Shown one piece after another: positions 8,512 through 16,466 of a DNA stretch of 51,695 nt (its first letter is position 1; each line of letters opens with the position of its first letter). The DNA is from Rhizobiales bacterium UBA1912 (GTDB taxonomy: Bacteria > Pseudomonadota > Alphaproteobacteria > Rhizobiales > Devosiaceae). Where the stretch lies: NCBI GenBank assembly GCA_002337455.1, contig DDGC01000025.1, positions 1 through 51,695 of the forward strand. Reading direction: 5' to 3'. A program made the translations under genes and the position numbers. The notes beneath the pieces were generated by a model, which saw only the letters and a program-made list of their open reading frames with translations, was not told the DNA's origin and searched no databases.

Positions 8512-10002
8512 TCACTCGCCGCGCGTCGGCAGATAATCCTCGCGCGCCAGGTTCGAGAACCGCGTGAGGTTGGCCTGGAAGTGCAACTGCACGGTGCCCG
8601 TAGGGCCGTGACGCTGCTTGGCGATGATCACTTCGGCCCGGCCGTGCACCTTTTCCATCTCGGCCTGCCATTCGAGATGTTCCTGCGTGCCTTCCTTGGG
8701 CTCCTTGTTGCCCAGGTAATATTCCTCGCGATAGACGAACAGCACCACGTCGGCGTCCTGCTCGATCGATCCCGATTCGCGAAGGTCGGCGAGCTGAGGA
8801 TGCTTGTCCTCACGGTTTTCCACCTGACGCGACAGCTGCGACAACGCGATGATCGGAACCTCGAGTTCCTTGGCCAGCGCCTTCAGACCCGTGGTGATTT
8901 CCGTCAGCTCCTGCACGCGGTTTTCACCGGCCTTTTTCGAGCCCGAGAGAAGCTGCAGATAGTCGACGATCAGAAGGTCGAGCCCCTTTTGCCGCTTCAA
9001 TCGCCGGGCGCGGGCCGAAAGCTGGGCAATCGAGATGCCGCCCGTATCGTCGATATAGAGCGGCACCTGCGCCATCAGGTTCGAGGTATCCACCAGCTTT
9101 GTGTACTGGCTCTCGTGGATATTGCCGCGGCGGATATCGGAAGAGGAGATTTCCGATTGCTCGGCCAGCACGCGTGTCGCCAGCTGTTCGGCGCTCATTT
9201 CGAGCGAAAAGAACCCCACCACACCGCCATTGACGGTCTTCATGTGCCCGTCGGGCGTCGGCTCGGCCTTGTAGGCCTTGGCCACGGCAAAGGCGACGTT
9301 GGTCGCCAGCGAAGTCTTGCCCATGGCCGGACGGGCCGCGAGAATAATCAGATCCGAGCGCTGCAACCCGCCCATCAGCCGGTCGAGATCGGTCAGCCCC
9401 GTCGCCGTGCCCGACAGCGATCCGTCGCGCGAATAGGCTTCGCCCGCCATGTTGATCGCTTCGATCAGCGCCTGGTTGAAGCCCTGGAAGCCGCCATCGT
9501 AGCGGCCCTTTTCGGCCAGATCGAACAGGCGCTTTTCGGCGTCCTCGATCTGGATCTGCGCCGAGCTTTCCACGTCGGCGTTATAGGCGGTGTCCATCAC
9601 CTCCTCGCCGATCAGGATCAGATTGCGCCGGATCGCCAGATCGTAAATCGCCTGCCCGTAATCGGCCGCGTTCAGAACCGTCGTCGCTTCCGCCGCCAGC
9701 CGCGCCAGATACTGCGCCATGGTGACACCCTCGAGCAGATCGTCGGGCAGGTAGGTCTTGGCGGTCACCGGGGTCGCGGTCTTGCCCGCCCGGATGATCT
9801 TGCCACACACCTCAAAGATTGCCCGGTGAATCTGCTCGTAGAAGTGGTCGGGCTCGAGAAAGTCCGAGACGCGATAGAACGCTTCGTTGTTGACCAGAAT
9901 CGCGCCCAGCAGAGCTTGCTCCGCCTCGATGTTATGTGGGGCGGTCTTGTATTTTGGCTCGGAGTCGGTCGTGACGGGCGCGAGCCGTCTCACAGCTTCC
10001 AT
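8512..10002 (-). CDS. dnaB: Replicative DNA helicase DnaB
   Basis: Hexameric 5'-3' helicase that unwinds the replication fork. The 496 residues comprise an N-terminal DnaB_N domain (HNIEAEQALLGAIL near 23-36), a linker, and a RecA-like core with Walker A ARPAMGKTS (223-231), the Walker B region LLIVDYLQL and the LSRQVENR loop. Length is typical and no intein is present. It lies between rplI and alr on the same strand, but a terminator after rplI suggests it has its own promoter. Confidence 0.97.
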   Translation of the reverse strand: MEAVRRLAPVTTDSEPKYKTAPHNIEAEQALLGAILVNNEAFYRVSDFLEPDHFYEQIHRAIFEVCGKIIRAGKTATPVTAKTYLPDDLLEGVTMAQYLARLAAEATTVLNAADYGQAIYDLAIRRNLILIGEEVMDTAYNADVESSAQIQIEDAEKRLFDLAEKGRYDGGFQGFNQALIEAINMAGEAYSRDGSLSGTATGLTDLDRLMGGLQRSDLIILAARPAMGKTSLATNVAFAVAKAYKAEPTPDGHMKTVNGGVVGFFSLEMSAEQLATRVLAEQSEISSSDIRRGNIHESQYTKLVDTSNLMAQVPLYIDDTGGISIAQLSARARRLKRQKGLDLLIVDYLQLLSGSKKAGENRVQELTEITTGLKALAKELEVPIIALSQLSRQVENREDKHPQLADLRESGSIEQDADVVLFVYREEYYLGNKEPKEGTQEHLEWQAEMEKVHGRAEVIIAKQRHGPTGTVQLHFQANLTRFSNLAREDYLPTRGE

Positions 10003-10130
10003 TACAGTCTCTTGGATTGGTGTTCACCTTCTCTTAACCCCGCCGCTCTGGCAGGCAAGGGGAAGATGCGGATGCAGTCTAGCTGATTCGCTTCCCTGTT
10101 AAGGACGGGGATAACTTTCACTGCGCCTCG

Positions 10131-10162
10131 ACAAACAAAAAGGCCGGGCGCAGGGCCCGGCC
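10131..10162 (-). terminator. Rho-independent terminator after rplI
   Basis: GGCCGGGC (10142-10149) pairs with GCCCGGCC (10155-10162) around a 5-base loop. On the minus strand the stem is followed by TTTTTGTTTGT. It lies 27 bases past the rplI stop and should end the rpsF-rpsR-rplI transcript before dnaB. Confidence 0.85.
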
Positions 10163-10189
10163 TTTTCGATTCGATGGCGCAAAAGACGG

Positions 10190-10801
10190 TTATGCGTCCT
10201 GCTGACGCTCGATTTCTTCGGCGGCAGTGGCGGTTTCGCCTTCCGCGGCCGCGTAATCTTCGTCTTCCATGTCGGCGAGAGAGACGAATTCCTCTTCCTC
10301 GTCGTTGTAGTCCTTGCGGGCCAGGTTTTCACCGGCAGCCTGACGCTCGGCTTCGTCCGAAGAGCGCGCGACGTTGATGGTGACTTTCACGGCCACTTCA
10401 GCGTGCAGGTTCAGCGATACCTCGTGCAGGCCGACAGTCTTGATCGGGCCTTCGAGGTCGACATGGCTGCGCTCGACCTTTTCTCCATCAGCAGCAAGGG
10501 CGTCAGCGATATCGCGGGCAGTGACCGAACCGTACAGCTGGCCGGTTTCGCCGGCCTGGCGCACCATGACGATAGTCTTGCCGTCGAGCGATTCCGCGTT
10601 CTTTTCAGCTTCCGAGCGCCGTTCGGCGTTGCGGGCTTCAATGGTCTGGCGGGTGGCTTCGAACTTTGCGCGGTTAGCTTCCGAAGCGCGGAGCGCCTTG
10701 CCCTGGGGCAGAAGGAAGTTACGGGCAAAGCCGTCCTTGACGGTCACTTCGTCGCCGATGGTGCCCATGCGGCCCACGCGTTCGAGAAGGATAACTTTCA
10801 T
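10190..10801 (-). CDS. rplI: 50S ribosomal protein bL9
   Basis: Large-subunit protein that binds 23S rRNA near the L1 stalk. The N-terminal domain begins MKVILLERV and runs into the long connecting helix. At 203 residues it is longer than the roughly 150 of Escherichia coli because of an acidic tail rich in Asp, Glu and Ala after about residue 165, an extension I associate with alphaproteobacterial bL9. A GGAG site precedes the ATG. It is the last gene of the rpsF-rpsR-rplI operon. Confidence 0.97.
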   Translation of the reverse strand: MKVILLERVGRMGTIGDEVTVKDGFARNFLLPQGKALRASEANRAKFEATRQTIEARNAERRSEAEKNAESLDGKTIVMVRQAGETGQLYGSVTARDIADALAADGEKVERSHVDLEGPIKTVGLHEVSLNLHAEVAVKVTINVARSSDEAERQAAGENLARKDYNDEEEEFVSLADMEDEDYAAAEGETATAAEEIERQQDA

Positions 10802-10887
10802 TTGTATTCTCCAATGCTGTCCCGTTCCCGAAAAGAACGGTTAGAGCGCCCGAACCATTCGCGCGCCCAACTTCGCCGGAAACCGGC

Positions 10888-11142
10888 TTATTTCACTGCG
10901 TAGGGCAGCAGGCCCAGGAAGCGCGAGCGCTTGATGGCACGGGCCAGTTCGCGCTGCTTCTTTGCCGAAACGGCGGTGATGCGCGAGGGCACGATCTTGC
11001 CGCGTTCGGAAACATAGCGCTGAAGCAGGCGAACATCCTTGTAGTCGATGGTCGGTGCGTTGGCGCCCGAGAACGGGCAGGTCTTGCGGCGGCGCTGGAA
11101 GGGGCGACGGGTCTGCGACTGGGTAAGATCACGAATAGCCAT
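10888..11142 (-). CDS. rpsR: 30S ribosomal protein bS18
   Basis: Small-subunit platform protein that pairs with bS6. The 84 residues include the basic N-terminus RRPFQRRRKTCPF, the central IDYKDVRLLQRYVSE and the C-terminal AIKRSRFLGLLPY, all typical of the family. An AAGGAG site lies about 10 bases before the ATG, and only 14 bases separate it from rpsF upstream. Confidence 0.97.
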   Translation of the reverse strand: MAIRDLTQSQTRRPFQRRRKTCPFSGANAPTIDYKDVRLLQRYVSERGKIVPSRITAVSAKKQRELARAIKRSRFLGLLPYAVK

Positions 11143-11156
11143 AACTCATCTACTCC

Positions 11157-11531
11157 TTAGAAGCGGCGCGGGCCGCGGGGACGGTCGCCACCGGGGCGGT
11201 CGTCACGGTCACGCTTCTGCATCATCACCGAAGGGGCTTCCTCATGCTCATCCACGCGGATGGTCATGAAGCGCAGCACGTCTTCGTTGATGCGCATCTG
11301 GCGCTCCATCTCGGCAACGGCGTTGGCCGGAGCTTCGATGTTGAGCAGCGTGTAATGCGCCTTGCGGTTCTTGTTGATGCGGTAGGAGAGCGACTTGACC
11401 CCCCAGTATTCCGACTTTGCAACCTTGCCGCCGTTTTCGGCCAGAAGGTCGGTATAGGTCTTGGTCAGGTCTTCGACCTGCTGCGCGGACACGTCCTGCC
11501 GCGACAGAAAGATATGTTCGTAAAGGGGCAT
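11157..11531 (-). CDS. rpsF: 30S ribosomal protein bS6
   Basis: Small-subunit protein that binds 16S rRNA together with bS18. From the ATG at 11531 it has 124 residues, starting MPLYEHIFLSR. The ferredoxin-like core contains KNRKAHYTLLNIEAP, and a basic Arg/Gly/Asp-rich tail follows after about residue 105. The frame is open upstream to 11600, but that part translates the palindromic repeat, so the shorter start is preferred; GGAAAGG precedes it. It is the first gene of the operon. Confidence 0.96.
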   Translation of the reverse strand: MPLYEHIFLSRQDVSAQQVEDLTKTYTDLLAENGGKVAKSEYWGVKSLSYRINKNRKAHYTLLNIEAPANAVAEMERQMRINEDVLRFMTIRVDEHEEAPSVMMQKRDRDDRPGGDRPRGPRRF

Positions 11532-11546
11532 AAACAGCCTTTCCTT

Positions 11547-11621
11547 GAGTGCTTCCAGAAAAAGTGGTTCCACTTTTTCGGTTCGGAAGCGCGACAACAA
11601 AAAGTTGAACTTGGTTCAACT
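11547..11621. repeat. Interspersed palindromic element in the rpsF leader
   Basis: An outer GCTTCC...GGAAGC pair (11551-11590) encloses AAAAAGTGG/CCACTTTTT. The tail GCGACAACAAAAAG runs into a second palindrome, AGTTGAAC-TTG-GTTCAACT (11603-11621). The first part matches the elements at 30940 and 39737. It sits within the leader of rpsF. The rest of the 355-base gap to the antitoxin gene holds a CAATTGCAA site at 11811 and the operator at 11856. Confidence 0.75.
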
Positions 11622-11855
11622 CGCATCGCCGGCGCGGAGCCTCCTTGTAGCCATGGAAAGGCGACAAAGGTTCTACTAAAGAGCGGGAACACGGGAGGCC
11701 GGACCAGCAAACTATCGGTCCATTGTTTCCTGTGTTTGTGACACAACAAACAACCCTCCGTTCAGCCCCCGGCCAAACGAATGCAGGCGTCATCTATAGG
11801 CAACGGGTGCCAATTGCAAGGCTTTCCTTGGTCCTCGCGGGTCATCGTGCTAACG

Positions 11856-11875
11856 TGCATTGCAATTGCAACGCA
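11856..11875 (+). promoter_or_regulatory. Palindromic operator candidate for the toxin-antitoxin module
   Basis: The core TTGCAATTGCAA (11860-11871) is a perfect 12-bp palindrome, extended on both sides by TGC/GCA with one mismatch pair. It ends 11 bases before the antitoxin ATG at 11887. A partial copy, CAATTGCAA, lies at 11811-11819. Ribbon-helix-helix antitoxins usually repress their own operon from such sites. Confidence 0.5.
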
Positions 11876-11886
11876 TGAGGCGAGTC

Positions 11887-12159
11887 ATGAAAACCTCCAC
11901 CTTGCCGTCCCTGCGCGTCGATCCCGAACTGCGCAAGGCCGCCGAAGACATTCTGGACGATGGCCAGACACTTTCCTCTTTTATAGAAGAGGCTGTGCGC
12001 CATGAAGTTCAGCGCAGAAAAATCCGGCGCGACTTCCTGAAAAAGGCATTGGCCGCAGAAGCCGAGGCCGAAGCGACGGGAACTTACTATTCCGCTGAGC
12101 AGGTCCTGGAAGAATTGCGTGAGATCATCGACAAGGCGGAAGAGAAAAAGGTCTCGTGA
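11887..12159 (+). CDS. Type II antitoxin, CopG-like ribbon-helix-helix
   Basis: A 90-residue protein. The short N-terminal strand TLPSLRVDPEL followed by two helices (AAEDILDD and TLSSFIEEAV) is the ribbon-helix-helix DNA-binding pattern. The Ala/Glu-rich C-terminal half, with TYYSAEQVLEELREI, would wrap the toxin. The stop codon overlaps the GTG start of the toxin by four bases, typical of translational coupling. The ATG at 11887 is chosen because it opens the ribbon strand; ATGs at 11860 and 11875 lie in the operator. It would neutralise the next gene's product and autoregulate. Confidence 0.82.
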   Translation: MKTSTLPSLRVDPELRKAAEDILDDGQTLSSFIEEAVRHEVQRRKIRRDFLKKALAAEAEAEATGTYYSAEQVLEELREIIDKAEEKKVS

Positions 12160-12458
12160 GCTACCGGGTAAAAATTACCCCCGGCGCGCGGAGCGACCTC
12201 AAACGGCTTTATGTCTTTCTCGCTGAAAAGCACAAGCCGAGTGCTGAGCGCAGCCTGCTCGTTTTGGTCAAAGCCTTTGATGGATTGGGGCTATTCCCCC
12301 ACAGCTATCGAAGATCCGATCCAAAGGATCCGACGTTGAGGGAAATTACGATCCCCTTCGGCAGCTCTGGTTATCTGGCCTTATTGCGTATTCGCGACGA
12401 TCTCGAAGAGGTTCGCGTGCTCGCCATCCGCCACCAACTCGAGGACGATTATCTATGA
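12156..12458 (+). CDS. RelE/ParE family toxin
   Basis: A 100-residue protein starting at GTG. It opens YRVKITPGARSDLKRLYVFL, the first strand and helix pair of the RelE/ParE fold; LREITIPFGSSGYLALLRI and VRVLAIRHQLEDDYL supply the later strands and the usual C-terminal R-H-x-x-D/E-D-Y pattern. Family members either inhibit gyrase (ParE type) or cut mRNA on the ribosome (RelE type); the sequence does not decide which. It overlaps the antitoxin by four bases and the next small gene by four bases. Confidence 0.85.
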   Translation: MSYRVKITPGARSDLKRLYVFLAEKHKPSAERSLLVLVKAFDGLGLFPHSYRRSDPKDPTLREITIPFGSSGYLALLRIRDDLEEVRVLAIRHQLEDDYL

Positions 12459-12643
12459 CCGACCTCCCCAAGCTCAGCCGCCCCGCCACACGCGCGCTGG
12501 ACAATGCCGGCATCGAAACCCTCGAAGACCTCGCCAAACTCTCGCGAAACGAACTCCTCGCCCTGCACGGTGTCGGGCCTGCATCGCTCCCACCAATCGA
12601 AGCTGCCATGAGGGCAGCGGGCCTCGACTTCGCACAGAAATAG
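12455..12643 (+). CDS. Small helix-hairpin-helix protein overlapping the toxin gene
   Basis: A 62-residue protein. LSRPATRALDNAGIETLEDLAKLS and ELLALHGVGPASLPPIEAAM form the double helix-hairpin-helix seen in the RNA polymerase alpha C-terminal domain; the HGVGP hairpin would contact the nucleic-acid backbone. Its ATG overlaps the toxin stop (ATGA), so it is probably translated from the same mRNA. Stand-alone proteins of this kind are common in bacteria but I cannot assign a function. Whether it belongs to the toxin-antitoxin unit is an open question. Confidence 0.75.
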   Translation: MTDLPKLSRPATRALDNAGIETLEDLAKLSRNELLALHGVGPASLPPIEAAMRAAGLDFAQK

Positions 12644-12647
12644 CGTG

Positions 12648-12700
12648 GCAAAACCCCGCTTTGCCTTGACTTGGCCCGGTTTTGCGGGCACCTCGCCCGC
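12648..12700 (+). promoter_or_regulatory. Hairpins in the fabD leader
   Basis: GCAAAACC (12648-12655) pairs with GGTTTTGC (12678-12685), and GCGGGC (12684-12689) pairs with GCCCGC (12695-12700). These lie between the small HhH gene and fabD. No T-run follows, so termination is uncertain. No clear fabD promoter could be read. Confidence 0.25.
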
Positions 12701-12781
12701 CAACTTGCGGGCAGGGCGCTTGTCATTGACCATCAGCATCGCCAAATTGCCGCCAGAACAAGACAAGCGCGAGAGGACACG

Positions 12782-13729
12782 ATGACCAAACCGGCCTTCA
12801 CCTTCCCCGGACAGGGCAGCCAGGCTGTCGGCATGGGGCACGATCTTGCCCAGGGCTATCCTGAAGCCCGCGCCGTCTTCGAGGAAGTCGATGATGCGCT
12901 CGGCGTGGCGCTCTCGAAAATCATGTTCGAAGGCCCTGAGGACACCCTCCGCCTCACCGAAAATGCCCAGCCCGCCCTCATGGCCGCGTCCATTGCCGTC
13001 GTCCGCGTGCTCGAAGCGAATGGGATCACCGTTGCCGATACCGCCAGCTTTGTCGCCGGTCACTCGCTGGGCGAGTATTCGGCCCTTTGTGCCGCTGGCA
13101 CTTTTTCGCTCTCCGACACTGCCCGCCTTCTCCAGACGCGCGGCCGCGCCATGCAGCAGGCCGTGCCGGTCGGGCAGGGCGCCATGGCCGCCATTCTCGG
13201 TCTCGACATGGACGCAGTGCGCGAAGTCGCCGCCTCGGCCGCTGAAGGCTCGGTCTGCGATGTGGCCAACGACAATTCTCCAGGCCAGGTAGTCATTTCC
13301 GGCGATGCCAGCGCCATCGAGCGCGCCATGGAACTGGCCAAGGCCCGCGGCGCCAAGCGCGCCCTGTCGCTCCCGGTCAGCGCGCCGTTCCATTGTGCGC
13401 TCATGGAGCCTGCCGCCGAAGCCATGGAAGCGGCGCTCGCCATGGTCGATATGAAAGCCCCGGCGGTGCCCCTCGTTGCCAACGTGCTGGCCACCCCGAT
13501 CACCGATCCCGCTGAAATCCGCCGTCACCTCGTCGAGCAGGTCACCGGCATGGTGCGCTGGACGGAATCGGTCACATGGCTCACCATCGAAGGCGGCGTC
13601 ACCGAACTTTACGAGCTGGGCACCGGCAAGGTTCTCACCGGCCTTGCCAAGCGCATCAACAAGGATGTCGCAGCCCAGGCCATCGGCACCCAGGCCGATA
13701 TCGAAGCCTTCCTGGCCGCTCGAAACTAA
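12782..13729 (+). CDS. fabD: Malonyl-CoA:ACP transacylase
   Basis: Transfers malonyl from CoA to acyl carrier protein to feed fatty-acid elongation. The 315 residues include FPGQGSQ (8-14), the nucleophile elbow GHSLGE (Ser95) and the catalytic His in SAPFHCALM (about 204). The ATG at 12782 is preceded by GAGAGGACACG; the frame is open further upstream without family-like sequence. It heads the fabD-fabG-acpP-fabF cluster, 20 bases before fabG. Confidence 0.97.
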   Translation: MTKPAFTFPGQGSQAVGMGHDLAQGYPEARAVFEEVDDALGVALSKIMFEGPEDTLRLTENAQPALMAASIAVVRVLEANGITVADTASFVAGHSLGEYSALCAAGTFSLSDTARLLQTRGRAMQQAVPVGQGAMAAILGLDMDAVREVAASAAEGSVCDVANDNSPGQVVISGDASAIERAMELAKARGAKRALSLPVSAPFHCALMEPAAEAMEAALAMVDMKAPAVPLVANVLATPITDPAEIRRHLVEQVTGMVRWTESVTWLTIEGGVTELYELGTGKVLTGLAKRINKDVAAQAIGTQADIEAFLAARN

Positions 13730-13749
13730 AGAACGAGGAGAGCACCATC

Positions 13750-14487
13750 ATGTTCGATCTTTCCGGAAAACGTGCGCTGGTTACCGGCGCCAGCGGCGGT
13801 ATCGGTTCAGAAATCGCCAAAGCATTGGCAGCTCAGGGCGCTGAAGTCGCCCTTTCGGGCACCCGAACCGGCGCGCTCGAGGATGTTGCAAAGGAGATTT
13901 CCGGCAAGACCCACATCCTGCCCTGCAACCTCTCCGATCTCGATTCGGTCGAACGGCTCGTGCCGCAGGCTGAAGAGGCAATGGGTGGCATCGACATTCT
14001 CGTCAACAATGCCGGCATGACCCGCGACAATCTCTTCATGCGCATGAAGGATGAGGAGTGGGATGACGTCCTCAAGATCAACCTGACGGCGCCCTTCCAC
14101 CTCACCCGCGCCGCCATCAAGGGCATGATGAAGCGCCGCTTCGGCCGCATCGTCTCGATCACCTCGGTGGTTGGCGTCGTTGGCAATCCGGGGCAGGGCA
14201 ATTACGCCGCGTCAAAAGCCGGGCTCGCCGGGATGAGCAAGTCGCTGGCCTATGAAGTTGCCAGCCGCGGCATCACCGTCAACACCATCGCCCCGGGCTT
14301 CATCGCTTCGGCCATGACTGACGAGTTGAACGAAAAGCAGCAGGAAACCATTCTCCAGAAGGTTCCGGCCGGCCGGCTCGGCACGGCCCAGGAAGTCGCC
14401 GCTGCGGCTGTGTTCCTCTCCAGCGAGGGCGCGGCCTACATCACGGGCCATACGCTCAACGTCAATGGTGGAATGGTGATGATCTAA
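13750..14487 (+). CDS. fabG: 3-oxoacyl-ACP reductase
   Basis: NADPH-dependent SDR that performs the first reduction of each fatty-acid elongation cycle. The 245 residues contain TGASGGIG (12-19), NNAG (86-89), the catalytic Ser in SITS (about 139) and YAASK (Y152, K156). An AACGAGGAGAG ribosome-binding region precedes the ATG. Length and C-terminus (TGHTLNVNGGM) are typical. acpP follows after 206 bases. Confidence 0.97.
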   Translation: MFDLSGKRALVTGASGGIGSEIAKALAAQGAEVALSGTRTGALEDVAKEISGKTHILPCNLSDLDSVERLVPQAEEAMGGIDILVNNAGMTRDNLFMRMKDEEWDDVLKINLTAPFHLTRAAIKGMMKRRFGRIVSITSVVGVVGNPGQGNYAASKAGLAGMSKSLAYEVASRGITVNTIAPGFIASAMTDELNEKQQETILQKVPAGRLGTAQEVAAAAVFLSSEGAAYITGHTLNVNGGMVMI

Positions 14488-14693
14488 TCGGTAAAGGGAC
14501 TTGCGTCCTCTTGCTTTGACGATATGGTCATGCACAACAAAGTGTGATAGTTGCGCCGGCACACCGTAGCCGGCAGGTCAAGAACAACAGGGCCAAAGCC
14601 CAGAAATCCGCCGCTGCGCAATAAGGGAGCTCTCCCTGCCCAGAGGCAGAGCGTTAAACAACGAACTCTTAGTCTGCAAAAAAGGAAGACACT

Positions 14694-14930
14694 ATGAGCG
14701 ACATCGAAGATCGCGTCCGTAAGATCGTCGTGGAGCATCTCAACGTCGAGGCCGACAAGGTCACTGAAAAGGCCAGCTTCATGGATGATCTGGGGGCGGA
14801 TTCGCTCGATCAGGTCGAACTCGTGATGGCCTTCGAAGAAGAATTCGGCGTTGAAATCCCCGATGATGCTGCCGAATCCATCCAGACGTTCGGTGACGCC
14901 GTCGGCTTCCTCACCAAGGCAACTGCATAA
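14694..14930 (+). CDS. acpP: Acyl carrier protein
   Basis: A 78-residue acidic four-helix protein that carries growing acyl chains on a phosphopantetheine arm. The attachment site is Ser37 in GADSLDQVE. AAAGGAAG lies before the ATG. The 206-base gap upstream of it holds short inverted repeats (for example CTGCC...GGCAG near 14635) but no promoter I can name; the gap suggests acpP has its own transcript, as is common for this abundant protein. Confidence 0.98.
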   Translation: MSDIEDRVRKIVVEHLNVEADKVTEKASFMDDLGADSLDQVELVMAFEEEFGVEIPDDAAESIQTFGDAVGFLTKATA

Positions 14931-14953
14931 CCTCGCCGGTTAGCTTTAAGCCC

Positions 14954-16222
14954 ATGAAAATGCGCCGCGTCGTCGTCACGGGTCTCGGTATCGTCAGCCC
15001 TCTGGGCGTTGGTCACGAGATTGTCTGGTCCAATATTCTTGCGTCCAAATCTGGCGCGCAGCGTGTTACCGACTTTGAGGTTGGCGATCTGGCTTGCCAG
15101 ATCGCCTGCCGCATTCCCTTGGGCGATACCGCCGAGGGCAAGTTCAATGCCGACGATTGGATGGAGCCCAAGGAACAGCGCAAGGTCGATCCGTTCATCG
15201 TCTTTGCCATGGCGGCGTCCACACAGGCTCTCCGCGACTCCGGCTATGAGGCAAAAACCCTCGAACAGCAGGAGCGCAGCGGCGTTCTCATCGGTTCGGG
15301 TATCGGCGGAGTGGGGGGCATCTACGATGCCTCGATCACCCTCGCTGAAAGAGGCCCGCGCCGCATCAGCCCGTTCTTCATTCCGGGCCGCCTGATCAAC
15401 CTGGCCTCCGGTTACGTTTCCATCGAGCACGGCCTCAAGGGCCCCAACCATTCGGTCGTCACAGCCTGTTCGACCGGCGCGCACGCCATTGGCGATGCTG
15501 CCCGGCTGATTGCGCTCGATGATGCCGACGTCATGGTAGCCGGTGGTGCCGAATCTCCGATCAACCGTCTGTCGCTTGCCGGCTTTGCCGCCTGCCGCGC
15601 CCTTTCGACCGGCTTTAACGACGTCCCCGAAAAGGGCTCACGCCCCTACGACAAGGACCGCGACGGCTTCGTCATGGGCGAGGGCGCCGGTATCGTCGTT
15701 CTCGAAGAATACGAGCACGCCAAGGCCCGCGGCGCCCATATCTACGGCGAAGTGATCGGCTATGGCCTTTCGGGCGATGCCCACCACATCACGGCGCCCG
15801 CCGACGATGGCAATGGCGGCTTCCGCTCTATGTCCGCTGCGCTCAAGCGCGCCGGCATCACGGCTGCCGATATCGATTATATCAACGCTCATGGCACCTC
15901 GACCCCACTCGGCGACGAGATCGAGCTTGGCGCAGTCACCCGTCTTCTGGGCGATGCTGCGCCCAGTGTCGTGATGAGCTCGACCAAATCCGCCGTCGGC
16001 CATCTGCTTGGCGCCGCCGGCGCTGTCGAAGCGATCTTTTCCCTGCTGGCCATGCGCGACGGCATCGCGCCGCCGACCATCAACCTCGACAATCCCTCGG
16101 TCGAGACGGTCATCAATCTGGCCCCGCACACGCCCGTGAAAAAGGAAATCAACGTGGCGTTGTCCAATTCCTTTGGCTTTGGCGGCACCAACGCATCCCT
16201 GATCTTTTCCAAGGTCAGCTAG
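14954..16222 (+). CDS. fabF: 3-oxoacyl-ACP synthase II
   Basis: Condensing enzyme that elongates acyl-ACP with malonyl-ACP. The thiolase-fold protein of 422 residues has the Cys-His-His triad: Cys172 in VVTACSTGAH, His313 in NAHGTSTPLGD and His350 in TKSAVGHLLGAAG; Lys345 is also in place. The C-terminal NSFGFGGTNASL is typical. It starts 23 bases after acpP; a second in-frame ATG is two codons in. A palindromic repeat follows in the 244-base gap before mltG. Confidence 0.97.
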   Translation: MKMRRVVVTGLGIVSPLGVGHEIVWSNILASKSGAQRVTDFEVGDLACQIACRIPLGDTAEGKFNADDWMEPKEQRKVDPFIVFAMAASTQALRDSGYEAKTLEQQERSGVLIGSGIGGVGGIYDASITLAERGPRRISPFFIPGRLINLASGYVSIEHGLKGPNHSVVTACSTGAHAIGDAARLIALDDADVMVAGGAESPINRLSLAGFAACRALSTGFNDVPEKGSRPYDKDRDGFVMGEGAGIVVLEEYEHAKARGAHIYGEVIGYGLSGDAHHITAPADDGNGGFRSMSAALKRAGITAADIDYINAHGTSTPLGDEIELGAVTRLLGDAAPSVVMSSTKSAVGHLLGAAGAVEAIFSLLAMRDGIAPPTINLDNPSVETVINLAPHTPVKKEINVALSNSFGFGGTNASLIFSKVS

Positions 16223-16251
16223 CGCCCCTTGCGGTTCTTTACACGCCCTCT

Positions 16252-16286
16252 GTCACCCCGGACTTGATCCGGGGTCCAGTACCCCC
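16252..16286. repeat. Intergenic GTCA(C/T)CCCGGA palindromic repeat
   Basis: CCCCGGA-CTTGA-TCCGGGG forms the palindrome, and the unit ends in CCAGTACCCCC. The same end occurs at 41651. Elements of this type are widespread between genes in alphaproteobacteria. The remainder of the gap to mltG shows nothing else I can name. Confidence 0.75.
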
Positions 16287-16466
16287 AATGGTAGTGCGCC
16301 CGCAGACCGCCGCCGCCGCACACCCCCAATCTCCCATTTGACTCTTGTTCTCGCCCGTTTTTTTGCCCCATATGACGGGCAGCGTTAGGGGATTCGCGCG
16401 CACCGATTTGCCTTACTATGACGGGCCAAAGGCCCGCGCCAGACCCAGGGGACGGAACTCGACCGC

